From the NCBI GenBank assembly GCA_029204225.1, contig CM055102.1:1388854-1452853 (forward strand): a DNA stretch of 64,000 bases, given 5' to 3'. Position numbers and translations under genes: made by a program. Source of the DNA: Diphasiastrum complanatum (taxonomy: Eukaryota; Streptophyta; Lycopodiopsida; Lycopodiales; Lycopodiaceae). The notes under the pieces were generated by a model. The model was not told where the DNA came from. It was given only the letters and a program-made list of their open reading frames with translations, and made no database searches. Shown here piece after piece: positions 11,292 to 22,275 of this stretch (its first letter is position 1; the number at the start of each line of letters is the position of its first letter).

Positions 11292-11888
11292 ATTAGGCGG
11301 CCAAATGTGCAGGTTTTGCCAGATTTAGAAGAGATTTGTGGGCGAGTTTGCTTTTGTAGCATTCCAATCAAGTTTCTAGCTAAAAATCTTGTTGATTTAT
11401 GTGTAGAAATTGGATCTTTGTGATCAAAACATCATTTGTATGCATTTCAATTGAAGTAGGGCGAATTCCCTCTGTACTTATCAGAATAAGGAGACAAAAA
11501 TTGTTTTGGAAAGAGGGAGATGCAAGATCCAACAAGATCCTATTAGTTTTCCATTCTAGCATATAGTTTTTTGATTCAATTTCTTGCTTCTTCATGTCAA
11601 AAACTTCAAAATTGATGTAACCCTCTGATTTTCAGTTTGCTGAATGATTCAAGAGTGTATTTCAATCTTAGGAGTGAGGGAAAAGCAAGTATATTGAGGT
11701 TTGGTCTTGGTTTGATCAAGAAATCATAAAACTAGTGGCTAAAATTAAGGAAAAAGTGAGGAAAAGAGAGAAAAAGTAAGGTTTTAGGTTCCAAATCTTT
11801 GTGATTTCTTCTTGTGTTTCATTTGTTGATTCAAGAGAGTGCTTAGTGCATTGGAACAGGTCAAAGATCAGAGATCAATCATTGCAAC
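11292..11888 (+). other. Copia B leader
   Basis: About 600 bp between primer site and gag ATG, with no coding signal. Lies inside the indel-rich stretch. Confidence 0.7.
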
Positions 11889-12805
11889 ATGGCTACAAAT
11901 GGAGGCTACATGTTGGAAAGCAATGATAGGCTTACCTCCCTCAACTATTCTACTTGGAAAGTAAGGATGGAGTCTTTGCTTGAGATGAATGAGTTGATGG
12001 ATATTGTTGTAGGTGTGGAGGAGAGACCTTTGGCACTCAAGAACAATGTGAGGGATATGACAAGAGGGCAAGAAAGCCCTTCACTATGATCAAGATGAAT
12101 GTGACAAATGAGCTTATCAAAGAGGTTGGTAAGTGCACATCATTCTAGTGAAGCTTGGGAAGAGCCTTGAAGAAAGGTTTATGAATCTCAAGTCTACTTC
12201 TAGAGTGTTGACTTTAAGAAGGCAAATCTTTTCTTGTATGCAAAAGAAGAGTGAGAATGGACATGCTTTTGTTTTGGAGAGTTAAAGCATTGAATGATGA
12301 GTTAGCATGCATTAATGATGGCCATAAATAATGAGGAGCTTGTTCAAGTGATTCTCCATGGCTTGTTGGATGATCATGCTAATCTTGTTCAAAGTTATGC
12401 TATCCAAAAATGTTTACCAAGTGTTGGAGACTTGCAAAGAGGTCTTGTTGGCTGAAGAATTCAGGTTGCAAGCAAGAGTGGAGCCATCTTCTACATCTCA
12501 TGGGAGGGAGAAGAGGAGGCAATGTTCTCTAAAGGCATAGTTTCAAGGGCAACAGAGTAAAAGCAGTTGGTCTCTAAAGGGCCAAGACCAAGAAGTGAGA
12601 CTTCTACTTTTGGCAAAAAGAAGGATAGATCTAAGCTAAAATGTTTCTATTGTGGAGTCAAAGGGCATTTTGCTAGTGATTGTTTTAAGAAAAAGAGGGA
12701 TCAAGGGGAAAAGCAAACCAATCTAACTATTGATGAGGGTGGGGATGAGCTTCTTTCAAATGATGCTTTTGTTATGTCATCTTGCTTGTTGGCTAATCAT
12801 GGAGA
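11889..12805 (+). pseudogene. gag: Copia B gag, frame broken by indels
   Basis: Starts MATNGGYMLESNDRLTSLNY at 11889 and is a clear homologue of A gag. After residue about 60 the reading jumps between frames because of single-base insertions (for example GG for G near 12275 and 12320). From 12567 one frame recovers the basic region and a complete zinc knuckle (CFYCGVKGHFASDC) around 12640, leading into the protease. Length and order match A gag once frames are followed. The errors are densest before 12560. Confidence 0.82.
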
Positions 12806-15800
12806 CATTGATCCTTGGTGGATTGATAGTGGAGCCACTTCTCATATGACATATCATAAAGAGTATTTTTCATCTTTAATGGCATTTGATGGTGATAGGA
12901 AGGTAATCTATACCGCAAATGATGGTGAGTGTGCAATCAAGGGGATTGGCACAATTCCTATTTCACTTTCTACAAATAGGAATATAGAATTGAAAGATGT
13001 TTTGCTCATTCCATCCATTACCAAGAACTTACTTAGTGTAAGCCAAATGCTTGACAAAGGATTCAAAGTTGAGTTTGATGGTGATGCTTGCTTGATCAAA
13101 AAGGGTGTAGTATCATTGCAAAAGGGAAAAGGCAAGGGAAATTGTTCAAGCTTGATGCATGTGTTGTTGCTAACCAAGTTGGATGCATGGCAAATGAACA
13201 AATGTCAATTCAAGAGGTATGGCATAAAAGGATGGGACATCTCAACTACAAGGCCTTGGAGGTAATAGCCAAAAAGGAGGTAGTAAGGGGACTTCCCAAG
13301 TCTCTTACTTGCTTGAATCATGTTTGTGAAGAATGTGCTTTGTCTAAATCACATAGATTGCCATATACTAGATCTATATCTAGATCTAAGATGCCTTTTT
13401 CTCTCTTGCATTCGGATATTCATGGTGTTACTACAATTAGCAATGGAGGTGCTAAGATGTATGTAACTTTCATTGATGATTTTAGTAGATTTTGTTGGGT
13501 TTATCTACTAAAGAGCAAGGATGAGGTGTTTGATGTGTTTGTCAAGTTCAAAGTTGCTATTGAGACTCAATTTACAACCAAAATCAAATGCTTGAGGAGC
13601 GACAATGGTGGTGAATACATTTCTAACAAATTCAAAGCCTTTTGCGATGAGCATGGGATCAAGAGGGAGTACACATGTCCAAGAACACCACAACAAAATG
13701 GAGTGGCCGAGAGGAAGAATAGAACCTTGTGTGAGAGTGCAAAGGCAATGAGATTGAATGCTAATCTTCCTAAACCTTTTTGGAGTGATGCTTTGTTGTG
13801 TGCAAATTTCCTATGCAATAGATGGCCAAGTGTTGTATTGGAAGGAAAAACCCCTTTTGAAGCTTTGTTTGGTACGAAGCCTAATGTCAAGTTTCTAAGA
13901 ACTTTTGGATGCATTTGCTACTTCAACATTACTCTTGATGATAGAACTAAGGAGGATCCATCTTCAAGAAAGGGCATTTTTGTTGGTTATAGTGAAGTAA
14001 GCAAAGCATATAGGATTTATGTTCCTTCAATCAAGAAAGTGTTCACAAGTAGGGATGTCATTTTTGATGAAGGTAACATTCCAAAAGTTGTTTCAAGTGA
14101 TGATGGTGTTGTTGCAACTAATGTGCTTGATGACAATGGAGTTGATGACACATTGGATGTGGATGTTGAAGAAGCCTCTTCAAGTCAAATTCCAAGGAGA
14201 ACTCCAAGGCATAAAGTGAAACCCTCAAGGCTCACTTATGATGGCAAAGGTAAGCAAGTGGTGGATGGATCCAACTATGCTTTCCTAACTTCTTTTGATG
14301 TACCTTCATGTGTAGATGAAGCAAGGCAAGAAGAGGAATGGATCCAAGCAATGGATCTTGAGTTTGAAGCACTTATGAAGAACAACACATGGAGATTGGT
14401 GGAGCTTCCAAAGGGCAAAAGTGCAATTGGATGCAAATGGATCTTCAAGGTAAAGACAAATCAAGATGGATCTATCAACAAGTTGAAGGCAAGGTTGGTG
14501 GCTAAAGGTTATGCTCAAGAGCATGGCATTGACTATGAGGAAACCTTTGCACCCGTGGCAAAGATGGTGAGCATAAGAGTAATCATTTCCCTTGCAACTC
14601 TTTATGGATGGGATCTTTGGCAATTAGACATTTCTAATGCTTTCTTGAATGGTGATCTTGAAGAGGAAGTCTACATGGAGCAACCCGAGAGCTATGTTTC
14701 TCATAGCAAGCCTAATCATGTGTGTTTTCTACAAAAAAGTTTGTATGGTCTTAAGCAAGCACCAAGGAGTTGGTATGCTAGGCTTAACTCTTTTCTACTT
14801 TCTCAAAACTTCACTATGAGTGAGTATGATCATTCACTTTACTTTAGAATTAGTGCTAATGATGTTACAATCCTTCTAATTTATGTGGATGACATTATTT
14901 TAAGTGGAGGGAACAAGGAAGATATAGAAGATATCAAGAAAGCACTAAAAAAGGAATTTGAAGTGCATGATCTTGGTCTTTTGAGCTATATCTTAGGAAT
15001 AGAAGTAATTAGAACTTCTCAAATCACTTTTATTTCACAAGAGAAGTATGCTATTTCTATTCTCAATAGATTTCATATGGTAGATGCAAATCCTATTGAT
15101 ACACCTATGGAATCACATGTAAAGCTAACTATAAGAGGTAATGAAAGATCCTTCGAGGACATTACTCTCTATAGGAAGCTAATAGGTTCTCTTATATATC
15201 TAACCATCACAAGACCTGATTTATCTTATTGTGTTGGTAGATTAAGCCAATTCATGCAAGATCCTAGCATAGAACATTGGAAACTAGGAAAGAGGATCTT
15301 GAGATACATCTCGGGAACAAAAGATTTTGGCATTGTTTATAGAGGCTCATCACCTAACTTATTTGGTTTTTCAGATTCAGATTTTGCAGGAGACCTTATG
15401 GATAGAAAATCCATAAATGCACATGCTATTTTCATAGGTGATGGAGCTATCTCATGGATGTCGAAGAAACAAGCAACTATATCACTTTCTTCTAGTGAGG
15501 CCGAGTACAAAGCTTTGACATCATGCACAAAGGAGATGGTGTGGATCAAGAGGATGATTATGGAGCTTCATTTGCTGGATTTTTCAGAGAGTCCAATCAT
15601 CTTTTGTGACAACCTTTCAGCCCAAAGTCTAGCAAGCAATCCGGTTTTCCATGCAAGGAGCAAACATATCGAGGTGGCTTACCATTTTGTGAGAGAACAA
15701 GTGTTGGCAAAAGAGATCAAGCTTGAACATGTCCCATCAAAGGAATGTGTGGCTGATATCTTTACCAAAGCATTGGGAAAGGACTTATTTTTCAAGCATA

Positions 15801-15859
15801 GAACAAGTCTTGGTGTACTTTCTAAATCTATGCTAAAACTAGTTGAAGAGGGAGTGTGA
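12806..15859 (+). CDS. pol: Copia B pol (protease, integrase, RT, RNase H), one frameshift
   Basis: Protease motif WWIDSGATSHM near 12815, then a one-base slip in an A-run near 13098 moves the reading to a 923-residue open frame (13088-15859). This frame has GAG-pre-integrase (WHKRMGHLNY), integrase core D,D,E (HSDIHG, RSDNGGEY, NGVAERKNR), RT opening (KWIFKVKTNQDGS), RT catalytic YVDD in LLIYVDDIILSGG, and RNase H (FSDSDFAGD, SLSSSEAEYKAL) to the stop next to the 3' LTR. Apart from that slip it looks able to make all pol enzymes, which would reverse-transcribe and integrate the element. Confidence 0.93.
15845..15854 (+). other. Polypurine tract of Copia B
   Basis: GAAGAGGGAG abuts the 3' LTR and overlaps the last codons of pol; expected plus-strand primer. 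Confidence 0.85.
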
Positions 15860-16507
15860 AAAATTGTCAACTAGTAGTATTTTCCTAACTTGAGATTTTG
15901 TAGGCCTATGGCCAAATAAAAGTTAGAGATAGGTTCATACATGTATGTAGAGGCCCAAAGTATGTGTACACTACTTTTGAGGTCATATTAATTAGAGGAG
16001 GTCGAGTGTGGAGCTCTTCTATTGGCTCATAATTTGGTGCATTCCTATTTGACCAAATTTCTAGGTATATGGGTGAATCCTATTGGACCCCAATTTTAGC
16101 CTATCATAAGACAAGTGGCCAAGAGGCACTATGGCTGCTATAAATAGCCATCTCCACGAGTATGTACACATCTCATTTTCATTCTATTGAATGAATGTTA
16201 TGCTCTTTGAAGGTCCATCTTCTTCTCTCTCACTTTTTTGTTCATATCTTGCATTCTAGCCACTAGAATTGTGATTTCTTTGTTGCTATGGCTTCACACG
16301 TGTGAAATGCAGGTTGTAGGCTCTGAAGTACGGACAGGGACAGCAAGTTTCTGTTTGTGGAAGCTTATGATCAGATTTTGATGTTTAGTTGATGTTTAGT
16401 ATGCTTAACATCACAATTTCTATCATTTTTTCAATCTAGATGTGCATAACTTCCATGGCCAAGATCTTTATGAAACTTTAGCATCTTTTGGATCTGAGTT
16501 TTTCACA
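15855..16507 (+). repeat. Copia B 3' LTR
   Basis: 653 bp, TGTG...CACA ends, TATA box 16138-16147, palindrome TTCACACGTGTGAA at 16293-16306. Followed by the GTGGT duplication at 16508-16512. Confidence 0.93.
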
Positions 16508-16925
16508 GTGGTCTCATGGCTATCAAAGAAGCAACCAACTATCTCTCTATCTTCCACCGAAGCCGAGTACAAGGCATTAACAACATGCACCAAGGAGATT
16601 CTTTGGATCAAGAGGATGTTATTGGATCTTCACTTGCTGGAACCAGAGAAGACTCCAATCATACTTTGTGATAACCTTTCAGCCCAAAGCTTGGCAAGCA
16701 ATCCTGTTTTTCATGCAAGGAGCAAGCACATTGAGATTGCTCACCATTTTGTGAGAGATCAAGTCATTGCCAAAGAGGTGGAGCTTCAACATGTCTCTTC
16801 AAAGGAGTGTGTGGCTGATATCTTCACCAAACCATTGGGAAAGGACCTATATTTAATGCATAGATCTAATCTTGGAATGTGCTCAAAGACTATGTTGAAA
16901 CTAGCATCCAATGTTGAAGAGGGAG
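16508..16925 (+). pseudogene. pol: Copia A RNase H, 3' part
   Basis: Continues Copia A after the nested element: SWLSKKQPTISLSSTEAEYK followed by the RNase H tail (VADIFTKPLGKD) to the stop beside the 3' LTR. It matches 32895-33317. An open frame continues backwards into the B LTR (from 16442), but that extension is LTR sequence. GAAGAGGGAG at 16916-16925 is the polypurine tract. Confidence 0.9.
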
Positions 16926-17580
16926 TGTGAAAATTGTCAACATTTCCTAGCTAGTTTGAGACCTAAATTGGCTAAAATTGTAAATAGTTTTGGTTCTGGA
17001 GTTTTGCACGTGTGAACCAGGCCACAATGTTTTTATTTACTGTATTTTTTCAGTATGATGAAGTGTCAAACTTCATACCCTTCAAAATGAGACCATTTTG
17101 ATGTATTTTGGTCATATAAGCCATTTTTAGCTATTTTTCCTATATAGGGAATATCTAGGGTCAAGTACCTTCTAGAGAGAGGAGAGAGAGTCATCTTCCT
17201 CATCCATAAATAGTAGGGAAGTCGTGGAGAACAGGTTGGAGAAACCTTTTGTATGCTTCATTGAGATCAATAGATCATTGTCATTGTTTCTTCCTCCATT
17301 GAGAGCATTGTTGTGTGTATTGTCTTCAAGCTATTGTGTATGATCTTAGGTGCTTTCCAAAAGTGGTAGGCTGATGTATTATGGACTGTATAATGCTATT
17401 TTGGGCCGCACTTGATGTTTATGGAAGTTTCCATTTGTGATAAATGCTTTTTGATCAAGTTCTTTGCATTCTAGGTAGCATAGAATGTGTTGCCAATTCC
17501 TAGCTTATGTAGTTTGGAGTGCAAGCATTCAAGCCAATGATCTTGGAGTTTAGATCCACTTAGGATCTGTATTTTTTACA
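16926..17580 (+). repeat. Copia A 3' LTR
   Basis: 655 bp, near-identical to 5951-6603. Ends TTTTTTACA; TTATG duplication follows at 17581-17585. TATA-like box at 17204-17213 and CACGTG at 17007-17012. Confidence 0.93.
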
Positions 17581-17585
17581 TTATG

Positions 17586-17989
17586 GTCGTCTGAGACTTG
17601 ATGGATCTCCTAGAGATTTTGATTGAATTGTGGTATTTAGAATATTTGGATATTCTAAGAATATTTGTACCAAGAAGCAATATTTTCTGCAAGCAATTGT
17701 GGATAAGTTTAGACTATAATTAAAATGGATTTCTTTAGCTTTTGGATTTGATCTCAAAAATAAAGTGCTGATTCACCCAGTGGTTCATGTAATTTGGATT
17801 ATATGAAGATGATGAACTTTTATTTGGGAAAGATCAACCCATTTGGAAGATCTATAGCTTAGTATATCTTTGGAATTTGAGGGTAGTATTTCTGAGTAGA
17901 GGCAAACAATTTAGAAATTGTTGCATTTCTGAATACTTATTCAAATGGAATGATCAGACTAAGAATAATGATAATAGTTGGTAATCCAT
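17586..17989 (+). pseudogene. Gypsy integrase C-terminal remnant
   Basis: In broken plus-strand frames the sequence reads like the tail of a plant Gypsy integrase: a stretch resembling KVLIHPVVHVIW (usually ...IHPVFHVS...) near 17765 and RNCCISEYLFKWND near 17915-17960 (usually RN.I.EYLVKWK...). This is the right half of the decayed Gypsy interrupted by Copia A. Confidence 0.55.
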
Positions 17990-18297
17990 CTCATATCAAT
18001 GAAGTGTATTGCTCGAAAGGAGAAAGTCTAGCATATAACAAATCCAACAATTTATTTATTGACATTAATCAGTTATTAACATTCATCATAAACTTTTACG
18101 GTATTACAAATGAGAATGTCAACAACAAGTTGATAGTTGTTCTCAAGTTAGATGAGTCTGATATTATAAAAGGACGAAAAATGGAAAGAGTCAATCTCAC
18201 AATTGTAAATGGAGCACTTTCAAATTTAGAAGACTCAGAAGGCCTCAATTTCAGTGTTCAATTAGAAAATGATATCTGATGGTTGGCAGCATTTCAG

Positions 18298-18414
18298 GTA
18301 TAGCAGTTCCTTCGCATAATAAATAGGGATAATCATTTGAATATGGATTTCATATCTAAAATCTTCTCTGTGGTAATATTATGAGGCTAATCACGTTTTT
18401 GTATTCTCTTATAG
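18298..18414 (+). other. Intron 1 of the unknown plus-strand gene
   Basis: 117 bp, CAG|GTATAG donor and TCTCTTATAG|GTG acceptor. It joins two open stretches in phase 0 (CAG to GTG CTG). Confidence 0.65.
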
Positions 18415-19231
18415 GTGCTGAAAGAAGACCATAACATTCTCTCATGGATATTTAGTAGAACATCATATCATGCCACCATAAAAATTCACATGGAGAGAGT
18501 TCCACTCAATATTCCTGGAATTGGCACTTTCAACATTGAATGGCATTTAGCAGGAGATCTGAAGACATTAAAATGTATGTTCAATGTATCTCATGGCGCT
18601 AACTCTAAACATCCTTGTTTGTACTGCATGAAAACAACAAAAGACATGACAAGGAGTACAGGAATATCAAGAGATCGAGAAGATCCTAATTGGAAACCTG
18701 TACTACCGATTTCTCTACGCAATGTTCATATCTATACATTGCATGCGGAGGTGCATATTATAGAAAAAATAATATATCTTCACATCTTGTTTGCATGGAA
18801 TTTCGAGCCAGAGGCCTCTGCGAAGGAAGCTATTTCCAGATTAGAGGATGTGTTGTCCAAAGCAAGCTCACATAAAGGTCACGTTAAAATAAAAAAGATG
18901 ACAAGTTATCAGGTACAACAGGAAATATTCCATGCAAGCCGAGCTTGGAGGATCTAAAGCTCAAAGATTTTTATCAAATTATTATGGCAAACAATCTAAG
19001 GTTCAATACACGGCTTGAAAAGAAATTATTGCATCAACTCAAGATTTCGAAGAAGAAGGTTCTACTCGTATACACAAAGTAGAAGTTTGGAAAAAGTTAG
19101 ACAACATGGTGAAATACTTGAGAAAAGATAAATTTTCAAATAATGATGTTCAAATGATACAGAAAACAACCAATGAATTTGTGGATGCAGTTCAAAGTGC
19201 ATGGGATATTGATCATATAACACATTATATG

Positions 19232-19325
19232 GTAAGATTTTGATTTTATACTACGTTAGACAAATATGTGCAATTAAATTAGATACTTTTGGTACTGATT
19301 TAGATTATGTTTTTATGACATGCAG
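19232..19325 (+). other. Intron 2 of the unknown plus-strand gene
   Basis: 94 bp, ATG|GTAAGA donor and GACATGCAG|CAC acceptor, phase 0. It joins ITHYM to HILRHH. Confidence 0.65.
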
Positions 19326-19655
19326 CACATATTACGACATCATTCGACATTCTTTGCAAGAAATAGTGGAAGTATTAGCATATGATCATCGCAAGGAATG
19401 GAAAAATCTCATTGGCAAGCAAGAGCAGCATTTCATAAAAGTACACAACATGGCGGGACTAGCACAAAAAACGGCTATATACTGCAACTTTTCCAATGGT
19501 TTTACAGAAGAATCCAAATTCGTCATAATACAAAATCGACGGATTATAAAAAATTTCAAAAAGCATGCAAATTTATACAAGCCAGTAGGCTATAGACACA
19601 CAATAAAATTTTGTATATTAAATAAAAATATTTACAAAGTACAATTCAGTAGTAT

Positions 19656-20718
19656 CTAATCTGCTTCCAATATTTTTTCCATTGAAAGTTGCAACTTAGA
19701 ATCATGCAACAATTTTCTTCTTTCGTATGGATCCAATAGCTCATAGTTTTCATGCTTACTCAGATCAACATAAGCAGCACACACTGCAAAATGAGATGAT
19801 CTGAGCATGAAATTCACTAGTCCATATCCTAAAATTTTAAACGCAATAGTTTTCTTTACAAAAATTATTTTATGCACCTTATTACAATTATGTCCTCCAA
19901 GAAAATGAGACAGTGCCTTGATTGCCATAATCATAGTTTTACCATGTTGATGAAACTTTGAATGGGCAACACTTATCTCATTATTCTTGAAGGACTTGAG
20001 ATAGTGCCCGAGTGCATGATCTCTTGAAAATTCTCCCGCAGAACATCTCTGCCCTCCTCGACAAATTGCGAAATCATCAAGGAAAATTGTTTTCTGAAAT
20101 GAAAAAAAACAAAGTAAGCTCCAATATAGAATATGACATAACAAATCTACTAGTACTTGATAAGAGACAAAAACTTACGCATTCGGCTTTGTCTTCTCTG
20201 ATTACTGTCTCTCCATCAATAGTATGTCCACCTTTTGATGTCAATACTGTTTGTGAATGGACAGTTGGCTGTGGAAAACCAAGTTGACTTTGGATTCTAA
20301 GAAACTCCTCCTCAGAAGGTAGATCATCTTCTTTGTTGCACATTTCCTCCACAACCATTTTCAAGCAATCTTTCCCTGAATAAAACGTATCATAATATAC
20401 ATTGTCAACACCAGGGAGAAGATCATCAACATCAAAATCAATTATATTCAAAAATTCATTAAGCTCTTTGCTCAAAATGCAAAGAGTCTCAGCTTCAGTG
20501 AAGTAAAAAAGATCCGATATATCTGATATTGTCAAAAAGGAATTATTATCTATATTATAAGTAGGCAAAGTGATCAAAGATTTATCAGAAGGAAAAAGAG
20601 TAGTGGGTGTTTTAGGGCCTATAAAAGTAGCCCTATTTCGAACAGGATCAAAATCAAAACAATCATCTAAATTAACACTCGTGTCAATAAAAAAGTATCT
20701 ATATCTACAATCTTTGAC
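19656..20718 (-). pseudogene. Spliced gene of unknown family, 5'-truncated (minus strand)
   Basis: Exon 1 (about 20718-20179) is open across its whole length and exon 2 (20093-19656) is open to a TAA-type stop after MEKILEAD. The 85-bp intron 20178-20094 has a consensus GTAAGT donor and a T-rich tract ending TTTCAG, and joins the exons between codons. The visible product is about 325 residues, with an acidic N-terminal half (DFDVDDLLPG, KEDDLPSEEEF) and a Cys/His-containing C-terminal half (CRGGQRCSAGEFSRDHALGH). No family recognised. The upstream end stops at the breakpoint with Gypsy G at 20721/20722, so the true start is lost. The lack of internal stops suggests recent function or recent truncation. 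Confidence 0.65.
20094..20178 (-). other. Intron in the unknown minus-strand gene
   Basis: 85 bp on the minus strand: GC|GTAAGT donor, T-rich run and TTTCAG|AAA acceptor. Phase 0 on both sides. Confidence 0.75.
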
Positions 20719-20721
20719 TTT

Positions 20722-22005
20722 TCAGGTATCCTTTTTGTGTTCACCTGGCTGGGTTAAGACTGCTCCAACTGCATACTTCGATGCGTCCGTATGCACGTGG
20801 AACTCAATGGACCAATTGGGTGGGCGTAAGATTGGTCCTGAAACCAATGCATCCTTAAGCTTCTGAAAAGCCTTTAGGGCTTCCTCGTTCCAATGTGGAT
20901 CCGTTGTGAGTTTGTAAATTGGTTGGACTAACTTCGCAAAATCAAGAATGAAGATCCTATAATAGTTAGCATGACCCATGAAAATGTAGACCTTGCGGAT
21001 CGTCCCCGGTGGTGGTAGATCAACAATGATCCTGATCTTAGATAGATCTGTGGCGATCCCGTGTCTTGACACTATATGGCCGAGAATCAAGCCATGTGTC
21101 ACCCAGAATTGACATTTTTCTGGATTCAGGGAGATCTGGTATTCATGGCATTTTTTGTAACACCTTCTCAAGTTGCATAAGTGTTCTGAATCTGGTCCAT
21201 GCACGTATAGATCGTCCAAGAAAATCTCCAAAAAATTTTGCAAATAATCTTTGAATGCCACCTGCATGACTTGCTGGAAAGTGCTTGGGGCATTGCAAAG
21301 ATCAAATGGCATCACTTTATAGGCATAGGTTCTCCATTCCATGGCGAACACTATTTTGTGTTGGTCCTGGGGGGCTATCTTCACCTGATTGTAGCCGCTA
21401 AAGCCATCTAGGAAACTGTAGGCTTCAGTGCCATCTACCTTGTCGAGGACACTTTTCGTAAATGGTAAATGAAAAGGGTGCTTTTTGGTGACTGCATTTA
21501 GCGCCTTCAGATTCACACAAATTTGCATTGTCGTTCTTCTTGGGTACTATAACTATCGGTGATAGTGCTCGATTTCATAGATGAAATCTACATCCATCAA
21601 CTTTTGCAACTCCTGCTTGATCAGCTCAGTATAATTCGGGTTGTAGCGGTAATAACGGCTTACCTTGGAGACTGTTTCGTCCACCAAGGGTATGGTGTGC
21701 TGGACTACTGTTGGTGGAATGCCCTTCAGGTCACTATAACTCCATGCAAAAGAGTCTTTATGTTTCACTAACAACGATCGTAGTCTCTTGAACTGTGTGG
21801 GTGTTAGTTGCTCCCTCACATGCACTATCTTTTCTTCTTCACCTGGCTCGACAAGGTTCATCGACTGTGTTCGTGCAGGTCTCTCGAAGATTTGTTCCGC
21901 TGGTGCCTGACTTTGATCAGGTTCTCTTTGGGCTTGCGGCATCATGATTACCACGTTGTCCAAGGTATAGTTCTTGAAAGTCTCAAGCATCTCGTGAACT
22001 GGCAC
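20722..22005 (-). pseudogene. pol: Gypsy G reverse transcriptase and start of RNase H
   Basis: 22005-21553 holds the region before RT (LTPTQFKRLRSLLVKHKDSF, then HTIPLVDETVSK). After a break near 21540, 21528-20722 holds RT proper: CVNLKALNAVTKKHPFHLPF, FLDGFSGYNQVKIAPQDQHK, MPFDLCNAPSTFQQVM and the catalytic block EIFLDDLYVHG, which keeps two Asp. The start of RNase H follows (HTDASKYAVGAVLTQPGEH), where the element is cut. RT copies element RNA into DNA. The break between the two frames probably removed or shifted the short VPKKNG-type segment. Confidence 0.88.
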
Positions 22006-22275
22006 TCAACATATTGATCTTAGCCCGATTGGTCATTCTTTGATTTTCTGTCACCTGTGTAGAAGATGACGCTGTATCTGAGTCCATCTTGATTGACTTC
22101 AAGGAATCTAATACTTTCTTTTTGCTCTTTTTTGTCATCTTGGTGGATTCATCCTTGTTGTCTTTCATCGGGACTGCCGTGACATTCGTCTCATGGTTGC
22201 AAATATCCACATCCATTGTAGCTATTGCCTCATCGGGTAGATCACTCCAACGGATCACCTGGTTGTAGCGCAGCT

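Larger units (their letters stand above)
10608..16507 (+). mobile_element. Copia element B, complete, nested in Copia A
   Basis: 5.9-kb Copia element: 5' LTR 10608-11279, primer site 11280-11291, leader, broken gag, nearly intact pol ending at 15859, polypurine tract 15845-15854, 3' LTR 15855-16507. It lies inside the RNase H region of Copia A in the same orientation and is flanked by GTGGT. The LTRs are 672 and 653 bp and differ mainly by scattered one-base indels concentrated in the 5' copy. Confidence 0.95.
5951..17580 (+). mobile_element. Copia element A, full length, interrupted by Copia B
   Basis: Complete plus-strand insertion: 5' LTR 5951-6603, primer site 6604-6615, leader, gag 7776-8672, pol remnants to 10607, nested Copia B 10608-16507, remaining RNase H 16508-16915, polypurine tract 16916-16925, 3' LTR 16926-17580. 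Flanked by TTATG on both sides. The two LTRs differ by eye only by a 2-bp indel near 17345 and about one substitution near the end, so the insertion is recent. Against the minus-strand copy at 32245-36591, A has lost about 98 bp and about 600 bp of RT/RNase H and carries two small frameshifts, so it cannot encode its own pol. Confidence 0.93.
17990..19595 (+). pseudogene. Degenerate multi-exon gene of unknown family (plus strand)
   Basis: Three exons are visible. Exon a (about 17990-18297) includes KLDESDIIKGRKM and VNLTIVN. Exon b (18415-19231) has FNIEWHLAGDLKTLKC, then a Cys pair in HPCLYCMKT, then a His in TLHAEV. Exon c (19326-19595) includes EKSHWQARAAFHK and TQHGGTS. Both introns (18298-18414 and 19232-19325) are GT-AG and fall between codons. 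Damage: a TGA in place of an expected sense codon at 18277-18279, a frameshift near 18880-18950, TGA at 19016-19018 and at 19383-19385. From memory the layout (GDLK...CLYC...H...QG-EK-H) resembles large uncharacterised proteins, possibly transposon-derived, of other eukaryotes; this is unverified. It ends 60 bp from a convergent gene. Confidence 0.6.

Noticed and set aside
13088-13110. Programmed frameshift between Copia B protease and integrase frames
   Set aside because: The slip lies in a plain A-run near 13098, and the related A copy reads the same region in one frame, so a one-base mutation or sequencing error is the simpler explanation.
16442-16512. N-terminal extension of RNase H from 16442
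   Set aside because: This stretch is the end of the Copia B LTR and joins RNase H only through the nested insertion.
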